Assembly: GCA_020741775.1 (NCBI GenBank) | Contig: DYYG01000025.1 | Location: forward strand, 1 to 64,000 | Origin: Methylorubrum populi | GTDB lineage: Bacteria; Pseudomonadota; Alphaproteobacteria; Rhizobiales; Beijerinckiaceae | DNA length: 64,000 bases | Direction: 5' to 3' | Shown: piece by piece, positions 44,111 through 54,308 of the stretch | Position numbering within the stretch: the stretch's first letter is position 1 | Layout: every line of letters begins with the position of its first letter | Position numbers and translations under genes: made by a program | The notes under the pieces: generated by a model | Database searches by the model: none | What the model was told of the DNA's origin: nothing | The model's input: only the letters and a program-made list of their open reading frames with translations

Positions 44111-44767
44111 TTACGCCGCCTCGGTCTTCGCCCCGAGGCGCTTGTCGAGATAGGTGTCCACGGTCTGGGTCAGCTCGTCGACCTTTCCGTCGAAGAAGTG
44201 GTTGGCGCCTTCGACCATCTGGTGCTCGATGATGACGCCCTTCTGCGTCTTCACCTTCTCGATCACGGGGATCACCTCGCGGGCCGGGGCCACCCGGTCT
44301 TCCGAGCCGTGCACGAACAGGCCGGAGGAGGGGCAGGGGGCGAGGAAGGTGAAATCGTAGCGGTTGGCCATGGCGGCGATCGAGATGAAGCCCTCGATCT
44401 CCGGGCGGCGCATCAGCAGCTGCATGCCGATCCACGAGCCGAACGACACGCCGGCGATCCAGCAGGATTTCGCCTCCGGGTTGACCGACTGCACCCAATC
44501 GAGGGCGGCCGCCGCGTCCGAGAGTTCGCCCGAGCCGTGATCGAACGCGCCCTGGCTGCGCCCGACCCCGCGGAAATTGAAGCGCAGGGCTGCGAATCCG
44601 CGATTGGCGAAGGTGTAGAAGAGATTGTACACAATTTGATTGTTCATCGTGCCCCCGAACTGGGGGTGGGGATGGAGCACGATCGCGATCGGCGCACCCT
44701 TCTTCTTGGGCGCCTGATAGCGGCCTTCCAGTCGGCCGGCCGGGCCGGAAAAGATGACTTCGGGCAT
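44111..44767 (-). CDS. Alpha/beta hydrolase (dienelactone-hydrolase-like)
   Basis: 218 residues. The nucleophile elbow is GVSFGSW, the family-specific HPHPQFGGTMNNQIVY segment lies near residue 32, and the late Asp/His are in GSEDRVAP and EGANHFFDG. It resembles the small cytoplasmic alphaproteobacterial alpha/beta hydrolases of unknown substrate. ATG 44767 matches the family start MPEVIFSGPAGRLEGRY. It is divergent from the suf operon. Confidence 0.88.
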   Translation of the reverse strand: MPEVIFSGPAGRLEGRYQAPKKKGAPIAIVLHPHPQFGGTMNNQIVYNLFYTFANRGFAALRFNFRGVGRSQGAFDHGSGELSDAAAALDWVQSVNPEAKSCWIAGVSFGSWIGMQLLMRRPEIEGFISIAAMANRYDFTFLAPCPSSGLFVHGSEDRVAPAREVIPVIEKVKTQKGVIIEHQMVEGANHFFDGKVDELTQTVDTYLDKRLGAKTEAA

Positions 44768-44895
44768 GGTGTCCTCAAGATGATCCGCACCCCGCCGCGC
44801 GATTCCGCAAAGGAACGGCTCGAGGGCACAGGCAATAGGGCCGGCACGATGCCGGCCACGGCTTGACTCGTTGCGCACGCCACTTACAAGCGCTC

Positions 44896-44910
44896 TTAGA
44901 ATAATTCTAG
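44896..44910. promoter_or_regulatory. Irr/ICE-type iron box 1 upstream of the suf operon
   Basis: TTAGAATAATTCTAG is a near-perfect palindrome of the iron-control-element type (TTAGAA-N-TTCTAA) recognised by Irr in Rhizobiales. It is in the only AT-rich stretch of the 280-bp gap between the divergent hydrolase and the suf operon. Confidence 0.65.
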
Positions 44911-44914
44911 ACGA

Positions 44915-44930
44915 TTAGAGTTATTCTAAA
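44915..44930. promoter_or_regulatory. Irr/ICE-type iron box 2 upstream of the suf operon
   Basis: TTAGAGTTATTCTAAA, a second imperfect copy of the same palindrome about 20 bp further on, hence roughly two helix turns apart and on the same DNA face. It lies 120 bp before the first suf gene. Confidence 0.65.
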
Positions 44931-45049
44931 CTGAGCGTCGCGACCCGACATGGTGCGGAGGCGCGCGATTCGCGCGGCTTAGCACGGGGGAGGGGGGCGA
45001 AATCAAGAAAATCAGGATTCGGTAGGATGATGCGGAGCGGAATGGCGGG

Positions 45050-46222
45050 ATGACTTCAGCAGTGCGCAGCTATCTCGATCACAACGCGACTTCCCCGGTG
45101 CGTCCGGAAGTCGCGCTGGCGGTCGCGCGCGCGCTCGACTTGCCTGGCAATCCCTCCTCGATTCATGCCGAGGGCCGCGCGGCGCGTCAGGCCCTGCAAC
45201 GGGCCCGGGGCCAGCTCGCCGCCCTGCTCGGCGGGGCCTCCGACGCCGTCACCTTCACGAGCGGCGGCACCGAGGCCGCCAATGCCGTGCTCTCCGGCGC
45301 CCTGCGCAAGCAGGGTTTCCCGGCCCCGACCCGGCTGATGATCTCCGCCACCGAGCATCCCTGCATCTCCGCCGGCCACCGCTTCGCCCCCGGTGCGGTC
45401 GATGTCTTGCCGGTGGACGCGGCCGGGCTCCTGCGGTGCGACGCGCTGGCAGAGCGGCTCGACGCCTGCCGCGACGAGGCGGTGCTGATTTCCGTCCAGG
45501 CGGCCAACAACGAGACCGGGGTGGTGCAGCCGCTCGCCGAGGTCCTGCGGCTCGCCCGCGCCCATGGCCGCGCTCTGGTCCACAGCGACGCGGTGCAGGC
45601 GGTGGGCAAGATCCCGCTCGACTTTGCCGCCCTCGGGCTCGATGCCCTGACCCTGTCGGGTCACAAATTCGCGGCGCCCAAGGGGGTCGGCGCGATGGTG
45701 CTCGGCTCCGGCGTCAGCCTGGAAGCGGCGTTCCTGCGCGGGGGCGGCCAGGAGGCGCGCCTACGCTGCGGCACCGAGAACCTGCCCGGCATCGTCGGCC
45801 TGGGGGAGGCGGCGGAGATCGCCCGGCATGCCCTCGCCGCCGAAGGCATCCGGCTCGCGGGCCTGCGCGACGCCCTCGAGGCGCGCCTGCGGGAGATGGT
45901 CCCGGACCTCGTCGTGTTCGGGGAAGGCGCCCCGCGCCTGCCCAACACCCTGAGCGTCGCCGTGCCGGGCCTCGAGGCCGCCACGGCGCTGATCGCCCTC
46001 GATCTCGCCGGCCTGTCCGTCTCGTCGGGCTCGGCCTGTTCCTCGGGCAAGGTGGCCCGTTCCCCGGTCCTCGCGGCGATGGGTGTGAGCCCTGCACTCG
46101 CCGCAGGGGCGCTGCGCGTCAGCTTCGGCTGGAATTCGCGGGATGTGGACCTCGAACGCTTCGTTGCGGGGTTCGAACGGCTCGCCGCATCCCTATATCA
46201 GCGGCGAGGGCAGGCAGCCTGA
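45050..46222 (+). CDS. Cysteine desulfurase (IscS/NifS-type), first gene of the suf operon
   Basis: 390-residue PLP enzyme that takes sulfur from cysteine for Fe-S cluster assembly. The PLP lysine is in LTLSGHKFAAPKG, and the persulfide loop is SVSSGSACSSGKVARSP with the catalytic Cys. HxT-type PLP contacts (TSGGTEAAN, NNETGV) are present. It belongs to group I (NifS/IscS), unlike the second desulfurase SufS at 50724. It starts the operon 70 bp ahead of sufB, directly under Irr-type boxes. Confidence 0.93.
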   Translation: MTSAVRSYLDHNATSPVRPEVALAVARALDLPGNPSSIHAEGRAARQALQRARGQLAALLGGASDAVTFTSGGTEAANAVLSGALRKQGFPAPTRLMISATEHPCISAGHRFAPGAVDVLPVDAAGLLRCDALAERLDACRDEAVLISVQAANNETGVVQPLAEVLRLARAHGRALVHSDAVQAVGKIPLDFAALGLDALTLSGHKFAAPKGVGAMVLGSGVSLEAAFLRGGGQEARLRCGTENLPGIVGLGEAAEIARHALAAEGIRLAGLRDALEARLREMVPDLVVFGEGAPRLPNTLSVAVPGLEAATALIALDLAGLSVSSGSACSSGKVARSPVLAAMGVSPALAAGALRVSFGWNSRDVDLERFVAGFERLAASLYQRRGQAA

Positions 46223-46293
46223 GCGCCGCCCGCCCAAGCCATTTTCGTTGGAAACCCCCGGTCCTTGACGCCGGAGTCGGTAGGAGACGTTGA

Positions 46294-47763
<1,470 letters not shown>

Positions 47764-47780
47764 CGACCTTCGATTCGGAC

Positions 47781-48019
47781 GTGCCGCGCGCAGCCCATCG
47801 GCACAGCGCGCGGCACGCCGCCGAGGCGAGAAGCAGTGCCGCGTGCGGCTGCTTCTATGGCCTGGACACGTTCGCACCGGACGAGATCGGAGCGTGGTTG
47901 CCGATGACGGCACCACACTCTGTCCCCGGTGCGGTGTCGACGCAGTGATCGGTGACCTGCCCGGAGATCCGGTTCAGAGCGCCGCCTTCCTGCGGGCGAT
48001 GCATCAGGAATGGTTTTGA
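47781..48019 (+). pseudogene. Frameshifted small cysteine-motif protein gene between sufB and sufC
   Basis: The first frame from GTG 47781 gives HRHSARHAAEARSSAACGCFYG then FAPDEIGAWL. The continuation lies one frame away: ADDGTTLCPRCGVDAVIGDL, then FLRAMHQEWF and TGA at 48017-48019. Together they match a known small cytoplasmic family with the pattern CGCFYC...F-P-EI--W...LCP-CGIDSVIG...FL--MH--WF. A one-base loss near 47897-47903 would explain the switch. The second Cys of the first pair is Gly here. It is probably a decayed gene; sequencing error is the main alternative. Confidence 0.65.
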
Positions 48020-48034
48020 AGGACTTGGACGGAC

Positions 48035-48786
<752 letters not shown>

Positions 48787-48787
<1 letters not shown>

Positions 48788-50109
48788 TGGCCGACGTCAC
48801 CAATCTCCGCTCCCCCGCCGAGGCCGGGCTCTCCAAGCTCTTCGAATCCGCGCGGAAGAGCTTCGCCAGCGAGCAGGCCATCAGCCGCGAGGAGGCGTTC
48901 CGCTTCTTCGAGGCGACCGGCCTGCCGAGCCGCCGGGTCGAGGCGTTCAAATACACGGATCTGCGCGCCGCCATCACCGAGGCCGCCCCGCCCGCCGAGG
49001 CGCCGTCCGAGGAGGCCGCGCGGTCCGCTGCCGCCGGGGCCAAGGGGTTTGCCGAGGTCGAGGCCGTGCGCCTCACCTTCGTCAACGGCCATCTCGTTGC
49101 CGCCCTGTCGGATCTCGACCGGATCCCCGAAGGCGTGACGGTGGCTCCGCTCAACGCGGCACTGGCGCAGGGCGATGCCCGCCTGAAGCTGCTGGCCCCG
49201 GTCGAGCAGGTGCGCGAGAACCCGATCTATCAGCTCAACACCGCCTTCCTGGCCGATGGCGCGCTGATCTCGGTGGCCGCCGGCGCCAAGCCCGCGACGC
49301 CGCTGCACCTGCGCTTCATCGGCACCGGCGACACCGCCTTCTCGACCGCGACCCGCGTGCTGGTCGAGGTCGGCGCCGGCGCGGAGTTCTTCCTGCTGGA
49401 GAGCCACGAGGGGCCGGCCGGGCTGACCTATCAGCCCAACGATGCCCTCGACGTGCATATCGGCGAGGAGGCTGCCTTCCGCCACACCCGGCTCAACCGG
49501 GAAGGGGACGCGGCCATCGCCCTCTCGACGATCTCGGTGCGGCTCGACGCCCGGGCGCAGCTCGAGACCGTCAACCTCGTCACCGGCGCCAAGCTCTCGC
49601 GTCACCAGATCTACCTGCATGTCGCGGGTGAGGACGCCAATGCCGTGGTCAACGGCGCGACGCTCCTCGGCCATGGCCAGCTCGCGGATTCGACTCTGCT
49701 CGCCGACCATGCGGCGACGGGCGGCGTCGGTCGCGAGATGTTCAAGACGGTGATCGACGGCGATTCGACCGGCGTGTTCCAGGGCAAGATCATCGTCCGC
49801 CAGGTCGCGCAGCAGACCGACGGCAAGATGAAGTCCGACTGCCTGCTTCTGACCGACGACGGTCAGATGATGAACAAGCCGGAGCTGGAGATCTTCGCCG
49901 ACGACGTCGCCTGCGGCCACGGCGCCACCTGCGGCGCGCCGGACGAGGATCTGCTGTTCTATCTCATGGCCCGCGGCCTGCCGCGCGCGACCGCCGAGAG
50001 CCTGCTGGTGCAGGCCTTCGTCGGCGAGGCGGTGGAGACGGTCACGCACGAGGGCGCCCGCGACGCGCTGATCGGCGGGATCGAGGCGTGGCTGGCGGCG
50101 CGGGGGTAG
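48787..50109 (+). CDS. sufD: Fe-S cluster assembly protein SufD
   Basis: 440-residue paralogue of SufB and third member of the scaffold complex. The N-terminus is helical (EAFRFFEATGLPSRRVEAFKYTDLR) and the C-terminal beta-helix contains DDVACGHGATCGAPDEDLLFYLMARGL, the SufD signature with the conserved His. It begins at the ATG overlapping sufC. A palindrome-rich gap and a DUF559 gene separate it from sufS. Confidence 0.95.
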
Positions 50110-50123
50110 GGCACTGCCCAAAA

Positions 50124-50257
50124 ACCCTCCCCCCTCTGCGGGGGAGGGTGCCCGCGGAGCGGGCGGGAGAGGGGCCGGCTCAGGTCAATCCGGAAAGGTG
50201 GTTCCCCTCACCCGCCCCCCTTTGGGGGCCACCCTCTCCCGCGGAGGGGAGAGGGCA
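50124..50257. repeat. Paired palindromic repeats between sufD and the DUF559 gene
   Basis: Two inverted-repeat units (CCCTCCCCCCTCTGCGGGGG then AGGG; and CCCCTTTGGGGG flanked by CCCTCTCCCGCGGAGGGGAG) joined by GGGAGAGGGG and CCCCTCACCCGC. The G-rich and C-rich arms can also pair with each other over 100 bp. Such palindromes commonly accompany DUF559 genes in Proteobacteria. Confidence 0.7.
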
Positions 50258-50280
50258 ATGCGCGCGATGGGGGATTGGCG

Positions 50281-50727
50281 ATGGACAAACGTCCGAGGCT
50301 GAATGAGGTCTCCCCCCGCCTGCGCGGCTTCGCCCGCACACAGCGCAAGGACATGCCGCGCGCCGAGGCTTTGTTCTGGGAGCAGGTGCGCGGCGGCCGC
50401 TTTCATGGCGTCAAGTTCAAGCGCCAGGTGCCGATCGCGCCCTTCATCGCCGACTTCTACTGCGCAGCGGCCCGTCTAGTGATCGAGATCGATGGACCGG
50501 TGCATGAAGCGGAGGCGTGTCGCCGACGCGACGAGGCCCGCGATGCGTGGCTGGCAGCCCAGGGCTTCCTCGTCCTGCGCTTCTCCGCCGATCTCGTTCT
50601 GAGCAATCTCGGTGCGGTGATGGACGCCATCGGTGCGGTCATCGCAGATCGGGGTTATCCCTCTCCTGCCTCGCTGCGCGAGGCACCTTCCCTCGCCGGA
50701 AGGGAATTCGCGAGCGCCCTTTCATGA
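50281..50727 (+). CDS. DUF559-domain protein (Vsr-like endonuclease fold)
   Basis: 148 residues. The DUF559 core (RTQRKDMPRAEALFWEQVRG, FKRQVPIAPFIADFYC, LVIEIDGPVHEAE, RRDEARDAWLAAQGFLVLRFSA) has the E...D-x-E spacing of PD-(D/E)xK nucleases related to very-short-patch repair enzymes. It is inserted in the suf operon between sufD and sufS, with palindromic repeats before it and in its last 25 codons. Its stop codon overlaps the sufS ATG (ATGA). It has no known role in Fe-S assembly. ATG 50281 is preferred over TTG 50275. Confidence 0.85.
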   Translation: MDKRPRLNEVSPRLRGFARTQRKDMPRAEALFWEQVRGGRFHGVKFKRQVPIAPFIADFYCAAARLVIEIDGPVHEAEACRRRDEARDAWLAAQGFLVLRFSADLVLSNLGAVMDAIGAVIADRGYPSPASLREAPSLAGREFASALS

Positions 50728-51968
50728 ACGCACCCGTCCCCGCCACCCCCTACGACGTCGAGGCAATCCGGGCCGAATTCCCGATCCTCTCGGAAAAGGT
50801 CTACGGCAAGCCGCTGGTCTATCTCGACAATGCCGCCTCGGCGCAGAAGCCGAAGGCGGTGATCGACGCCATGGTCTCCTGCATGGAGACCGGCTACGCC
50901 AACGTCCATCGCGGTCTGCACTACATGGCCAATGCCGCGACCGAGGGGTTCGAGGGCGCGCGCGAGACCACGCGCCAGTTCCTCAATGCCCGCTCGACCG
51001 ACGAGATCATCTTCACCCGCAACGCGACCGAGGCCTACAACCTCGTCGCCTCCTCCATGGGATGGGCCGGGCTGATCGGGGAGGGGGACGAGATCATCCT
51101 CTCGATCATGGAGCACCACTCCAACATCGTGCCCTGGCACTTCCTGCGCGAGCGGCGCGGGGCCGTCATCAAGTGGGCGCCGGTGGATGACGACGGCAAC
51201 TTCCTGGTCGAGGAATACGAGAAGCTGTTCAGCCCGCGCACCAAGATGGTGGCGCTCACCCATATGTCGAACGTGCTCGGCACGGTGACGCCGGGTGAGG
51301 AGATCGTGCGCATCGCCCACGCCCACGGCGTGCCGGTGCTGCTCGATGGGGCGCAGAGCGCGGTCCATCGTCCTATCGACGTGCAGGCGCTCGATTGCGA
51401 CTTCTTCGTCTTCACCGGCCACAAGGTCTACGGGCCGACCGGGATCGGCGTGCTCTACGGCAAGAAGGAATGGCTGGAGCGGCTGCCCCCCTATCAGGGC
51501 GGCGGCGAGATGATCCGCACGGTGACCCAGGATGCGATCACCTACAACGACCCGCCTCACCGCTTCGAGGCGGGCACGCCGGCGATCATCGAGGCGGTCG
51601 GCCTCGGCGCCGCGCTGGAATTCATGATGAAGCTCGGCCGCGAGAACATCGCCGCGCACGAGGCGATGCTGACGGGCTATGCCCAGGAGCGGCTCGGGGC
51701 GATGAACTCCGTGCGCCAGATCGGCAATTCCCGGAACAAGGGCGGTGTCATCGCCTTCGAGGTCAAGGGCGCTCATGCCCATGACGTCGCCACCGTGATC
51801 GACCGTCAGGGCGTGGCCGTGCGCGCCGGCACCCATTGCGCGATGCCTCTGCTCACGCGCTTCGGTGTCACCTCCACCTGTCGCGCCTCGTTCGGCCTGT
51901 ATAATACCACTCAGGAAATCGACGCGCTCGCCGAGGCCCTGGCCAAGGCCGAGATGCTGTTCGCGTGA
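50724..51968 (+). CDS. sufS: Cysteine desulfurase SufS (group II)
   Basis: 414-residue PLP enzyme. The PLP lysine is in FFVFTGHKVYGPTG, and the catalytic Cys is in the short loop RAGTHCAMPLLTRFG typical of SufS. It supplies sulfur to the SufBCD scaffold. ATG 50724 overlaps the stop of the DUF559 gene, so its translation is coupled to that inserted gene. The downstream gene begins 56 bp later. Confidence 0.96.
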   Translation: MNAPVPATPYDVEAIRAEFPILSEKVYGKPLVYLDNAASAQKPKAVIDAMVSCMETGYANVHRGLHYMANAATEGFEGARETTRQFLNARSTDEIIFTRNATEAYNLVASSMGWAGLIGEGDEIILSIMEHHSNIVPWHFLRERRGAVIKWAPVDDDGNFLVEEYEKLFSPRTKMVALTHMSNVLGTVTPGEEIVRIAHAHGVPVLLDGAQSAVHRPIDVQALDCDFFVFTGHKVYGPTGIGVLYGKKEWLERLPPYQGGGEMIRTVTQDAITYNDPPHRFEAGTPAIIEAVGLGAALEFMMKLGRENIAAHEAMLTGYAQERLGAMNSVRQIGNSRNKGGVIAFEVKGAHAHDVATVIDRQGVAVRAGTHCAMPLLTRFGVTSTCRASFGLYNTTQEIDALAEALAKAEMLFA

Positions 51969-52024
51969 GTTTCTGGAAAAAGTTTCGGCCGTCGTCGGAC
52001 GCGAAGGCCGGAAGGAGTGATCCG

Positions 52025-52408
52025 ATGAGCACCGACGCCACCATCACCGGCGGCACCAACGCCCCCGCCCTCGCGGCGACCTCGGCGATCCCGGCCGAGG
52101 AAATCGATCGCCTCACCGACGAGATCGTCACCGCGCTGAAGAGCGTCTACGATCCCGAGATCCCGGCCGACATCTACGAGCTCGGCCTGATCTACCGGGT
52201 GCAGATCGAGGACGACCGGCGGGTGCTGATCGACATGACCCTGACCGCCCCGGGCTGCCCCGTCGCCGGGGAGATGCCCGGCTGGGTCGAGAACGCGGTC
52301 TCGGCGGTGCCGGGCGTGCAATCCTGCCAAGTGACGATGGTGTTCGACCCGCCGTGGGACCAGAGCCGGATGTCGGACGAGGCCCGCGTCGCCCTGGACA
52401 TGTGGTAG
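52025..52408 (+). CDS. sufT: SufT-type (DUF59) Fe-S assembly protein
   Basis: 127 residues from ATG 52025, which follows GGAAGGAG; a GTG at 51965 overlapping the sufS stop is in frame but adds 20 atypical residues. MIP18/DUF59 core: VTALKSVYDPEIPADIYELGLIYRV, LTAPGCPVAGEMPGWV with the conserved Cys, and MVFDPPWDQSRMSDEAR. SufT proteins help maturation of Fe-S proteins. Confidence 0.93.
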   Translation: MSTDATITGGTNAPALAATSAIPAEEIDRLTDEIVTALKSVYDPEIPADIYELGLIYRVQIEDDRRVLIDMTLTAPGCPVAGEMPGWVENAVSAVPGVQSCQVTMVFDPPWDQSRMSDEARVALDMW

Positions 52409-52581
52409 CCGGTCAGGCGAGCGCCGAGAACGGAGAGCGCGATCCCCGCATCGAGCGCTTCTCCGTCTCACCCTTGCCAAGTCTTACGGTGGACCGCCGC
52501 CTGGGGAGTGCTTATCTCTTCGGGTGTTCAAAACCCCTCACCCGCCCGGGCCTTGAACCCGGCCGCAGGAGAGCGACCACG

Positions 52582-52962
52582 ATGTCAGGTTTCAAGGTGA
52601 TCACGCTGACCGACCGCGCGGCGGAGCGGATCAAGGCGATCATGGCCGATGCCGACCGCCCGATCGCGGGGCTCCGCGTCGGCGTGAAGAACGGCGGATG
52701 CGCCGGCATGTCCTACACGATGGAATATGCCGAGGCGCGCAATCCCGGCGAGGACGTGATCGAGGACCGGGGTGTGACCGTGTTCATCGATCCCAAGGCG
52801 GTGCTGTTCCTGCTCGGCACCGAGATGGACTTCCAGACGACCAAGCTGTCGTCCCAGTTCGTGTTCAACAATCCGAACCAGACCTCGGCCTGCGGCTGCG
52901 GCGAGTCCGTGGCGATTACGCCCGTGAGCCCGGACCGGCTGGCGGCCGGCGCCCCGGCCTGA
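52582..52962 (+). CDS. sufA: A-type Fe-S carrier SufA/IscA
   Basis: 126 residues of the HesB/IscA family. The three conserved cysteines are in NGGCAGMSY and in ACGCGESV near the C-terminus. It receives clusters from SufBCD and delivers them to target enzymes. Last gene of the suf operon, 173 bp after sufT. Confidence 0.95.
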   Translation: MSGFKVITLTDRAAERIKAIMADADRPIAGLRVGVKNGGCAGMSYTMEYAEARNPGEDVIEDRGVTVFIDPKAVLFLLGTEMDFQTTKLSSQFVFNNPNQTSACGCGESVAITPVSPDRLAAGAPA

Positions 52963-53026
52963 CCGGCGGCCGGCGCGGCTCCCGCGCGCCGGCGGTGTCG
53001 TTCCGTGAGGCCGGAATCTGCCGGCT

Positions 53027-54100
53027 TCAGGCCACGTCGCGCATCGTCACAACCTCGGTCTCGTCGAGGCTGCGGTCACGGCCGGCGCGTTTGGCGGCGA
53101 ACAGGCAGGCATCCGCCCGTTCCAGCAGAGAGACGGCATTGTCGTCCCCGTGCTGGGTCGCGATGCCGAGCGAGACGGTGACCTTGCCGAGCGATTCGCC
53201 GGTCGAGCGCTTCACCAATTCGCGGCTGGTCACGCTGGTGCGCACCCGCTCGGCGACGGCGCGGGCCTCTTCCAGATCGGTCTCCGGCAGGACGATGCCG
53301 AATTCCTCGCCGCCGAAGCGGGCGAGGGTCGCACCGGCCTGGGCCACGTGCTCGCGCATCACGATGGCGACGAGACGCAGCACCTGATCCCCCGTCAGGT
53401 GCCCGTAGAGATCGTTGAAGCGCTTGAAATAGTCGATGTCGAGCACGATCAGGCTCGTCGGCTTCCCGGTGCTGCCGGGGGCCGGCGGGATGTTCACGGT
53501 CCGGTGCAAGGCCTCCTCGAAGCTCTTGCGGTTGCCGAGGCCGGTCAGGACATCGGTCAGGCTCTCGAGCCGGGCCGCTTCCAGGGTCTCGCGCAACTGC
53601 TCGATCTCGCTGCGGCTCTCGCGCATGCGGGCTTCGAGGGTGCGGTTGTTGGCCGTCACGTCGCGGGTATTGGCGATGATCGTGGTGACGATCTCGCGCA
53701 GGCGCGTCCGGCTCGTGGCCGTGTTGGCGATGTCGTGGGAGAAGGCCTGGAGGGACTCGCCATACTGCGCCGTCGAGCGGATGGAGACCTCGATGATCTC
53801 CATGATGCCCTCGACCTCGGCGATCAGACTGGAATTCATCCGGTCGACCTCGGTCGCGATCCGGCGCCCGTCGATATAGGTATCGTGCAGCTGATCGATT
53901 TCGGCGCTGGTCAGCACGCCGTTCTGGGTGGTGAGCCGCTTGATCGCGTCGTTCATCAGCGGCTGCGTGCCGGCGACGTAGAGATACCACACGGCATAGG
54001 CCCGCGGGTTGGCGCAAGTGCAGTAGTCGCGCATCAGCTCGAAGCTGCGCTGCGCCAGGACAAGACTGCGTTCACGGTCGAGATCGGGGCCCTGTCTCAT
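53027..54100 (-). CDS. Diguanylate cyclase (GGDEF domain)
   Basis: 357 residues. The N-terminal half (about 1-180) is helical with a coiled-coil just before the catalytic domain (TLEARMRESRSEIEQLRETLEAARL). The GGDEF domain (about 190-350) has the active-site GGEEF in ARFGGEEFGIVLPETD and ALHRTVN/DIDYFKRFND metal and substrate residues. It makes cyclic di-GMP. No transmembrane segment or clear sensor is seen. The I-site RxxD does not stand out just before GGEEF. Confidence 0.92.
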   Translation of the reverse strand: MRQGPDLDRERSLVLAQRSFELMRDYCTCANPRAYAVWYLYVAGTQPLMNDAIKRLTTQNGVLTSAEIDQLHDTYIDGRRIATEVDRMNSSLIAEVEGIMEIIEVSIRSTAQYGESLQAFSHDIANTATSRTRLREIVTTIIANTRDVTANNRTLEARMRESRSEIEQLRETLEAARLESLTDVLTGLGNRKSFEEALHRTVNIPPAPGSTGKPTSLIVLDIDYFKRFNDLYGHLTGDQVLRLVAIVMREHVAQAGATLARFGGEEFGIVLPETDLEEARAVAERVRTSVTSRELVKRSTGESLGKVTVSLGIATQHGDDNAVSLLERADACLFAAKRAGRDRSLDETEVVTMRDVA

Positions 54101-54256
54101 CCGGTCACGTACTCTCCCCCGGACGGGGCAAGACGCCCGATCGATGTCCGGTGCCCGGAGTGTCGCCGCAGAACCTCGCCAAGACGTTAAGGCGCTCGTC
54201 GGAAACGGTTGCTACCGCCGCCGAGTCCGATCCGGCTCGCCCGTGTTCTTGCGTCT

Positions 54257-54301
54257 TCCCTCATGCTTCCGGTCCGCCGCGCGAGTCGGAGGCATGAGGG
54301 A
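54257..54301. terminator. Hairpin downstream of the DEAD-box helicase gene
   Basis: TCCCTCATGCTTCC pairs with GGAGGCATGAGGGA: a 14-bp stem with one wobble pair and a 17-nt loop. It begins 8 bp after the helicase stop codon on the minus strand. There is no T tract, so it may be an mRNA-stabilising hairpin rather than an intrinsic terminator. Confidence 0.5.
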
Positions 54302-54308
54302 GGATTGC

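Noticed and set aside
50124-50257. CRISPR array
   Set aside because: The repeated units are palindromic and differ in sequence, with no regular spacers or cas genes.
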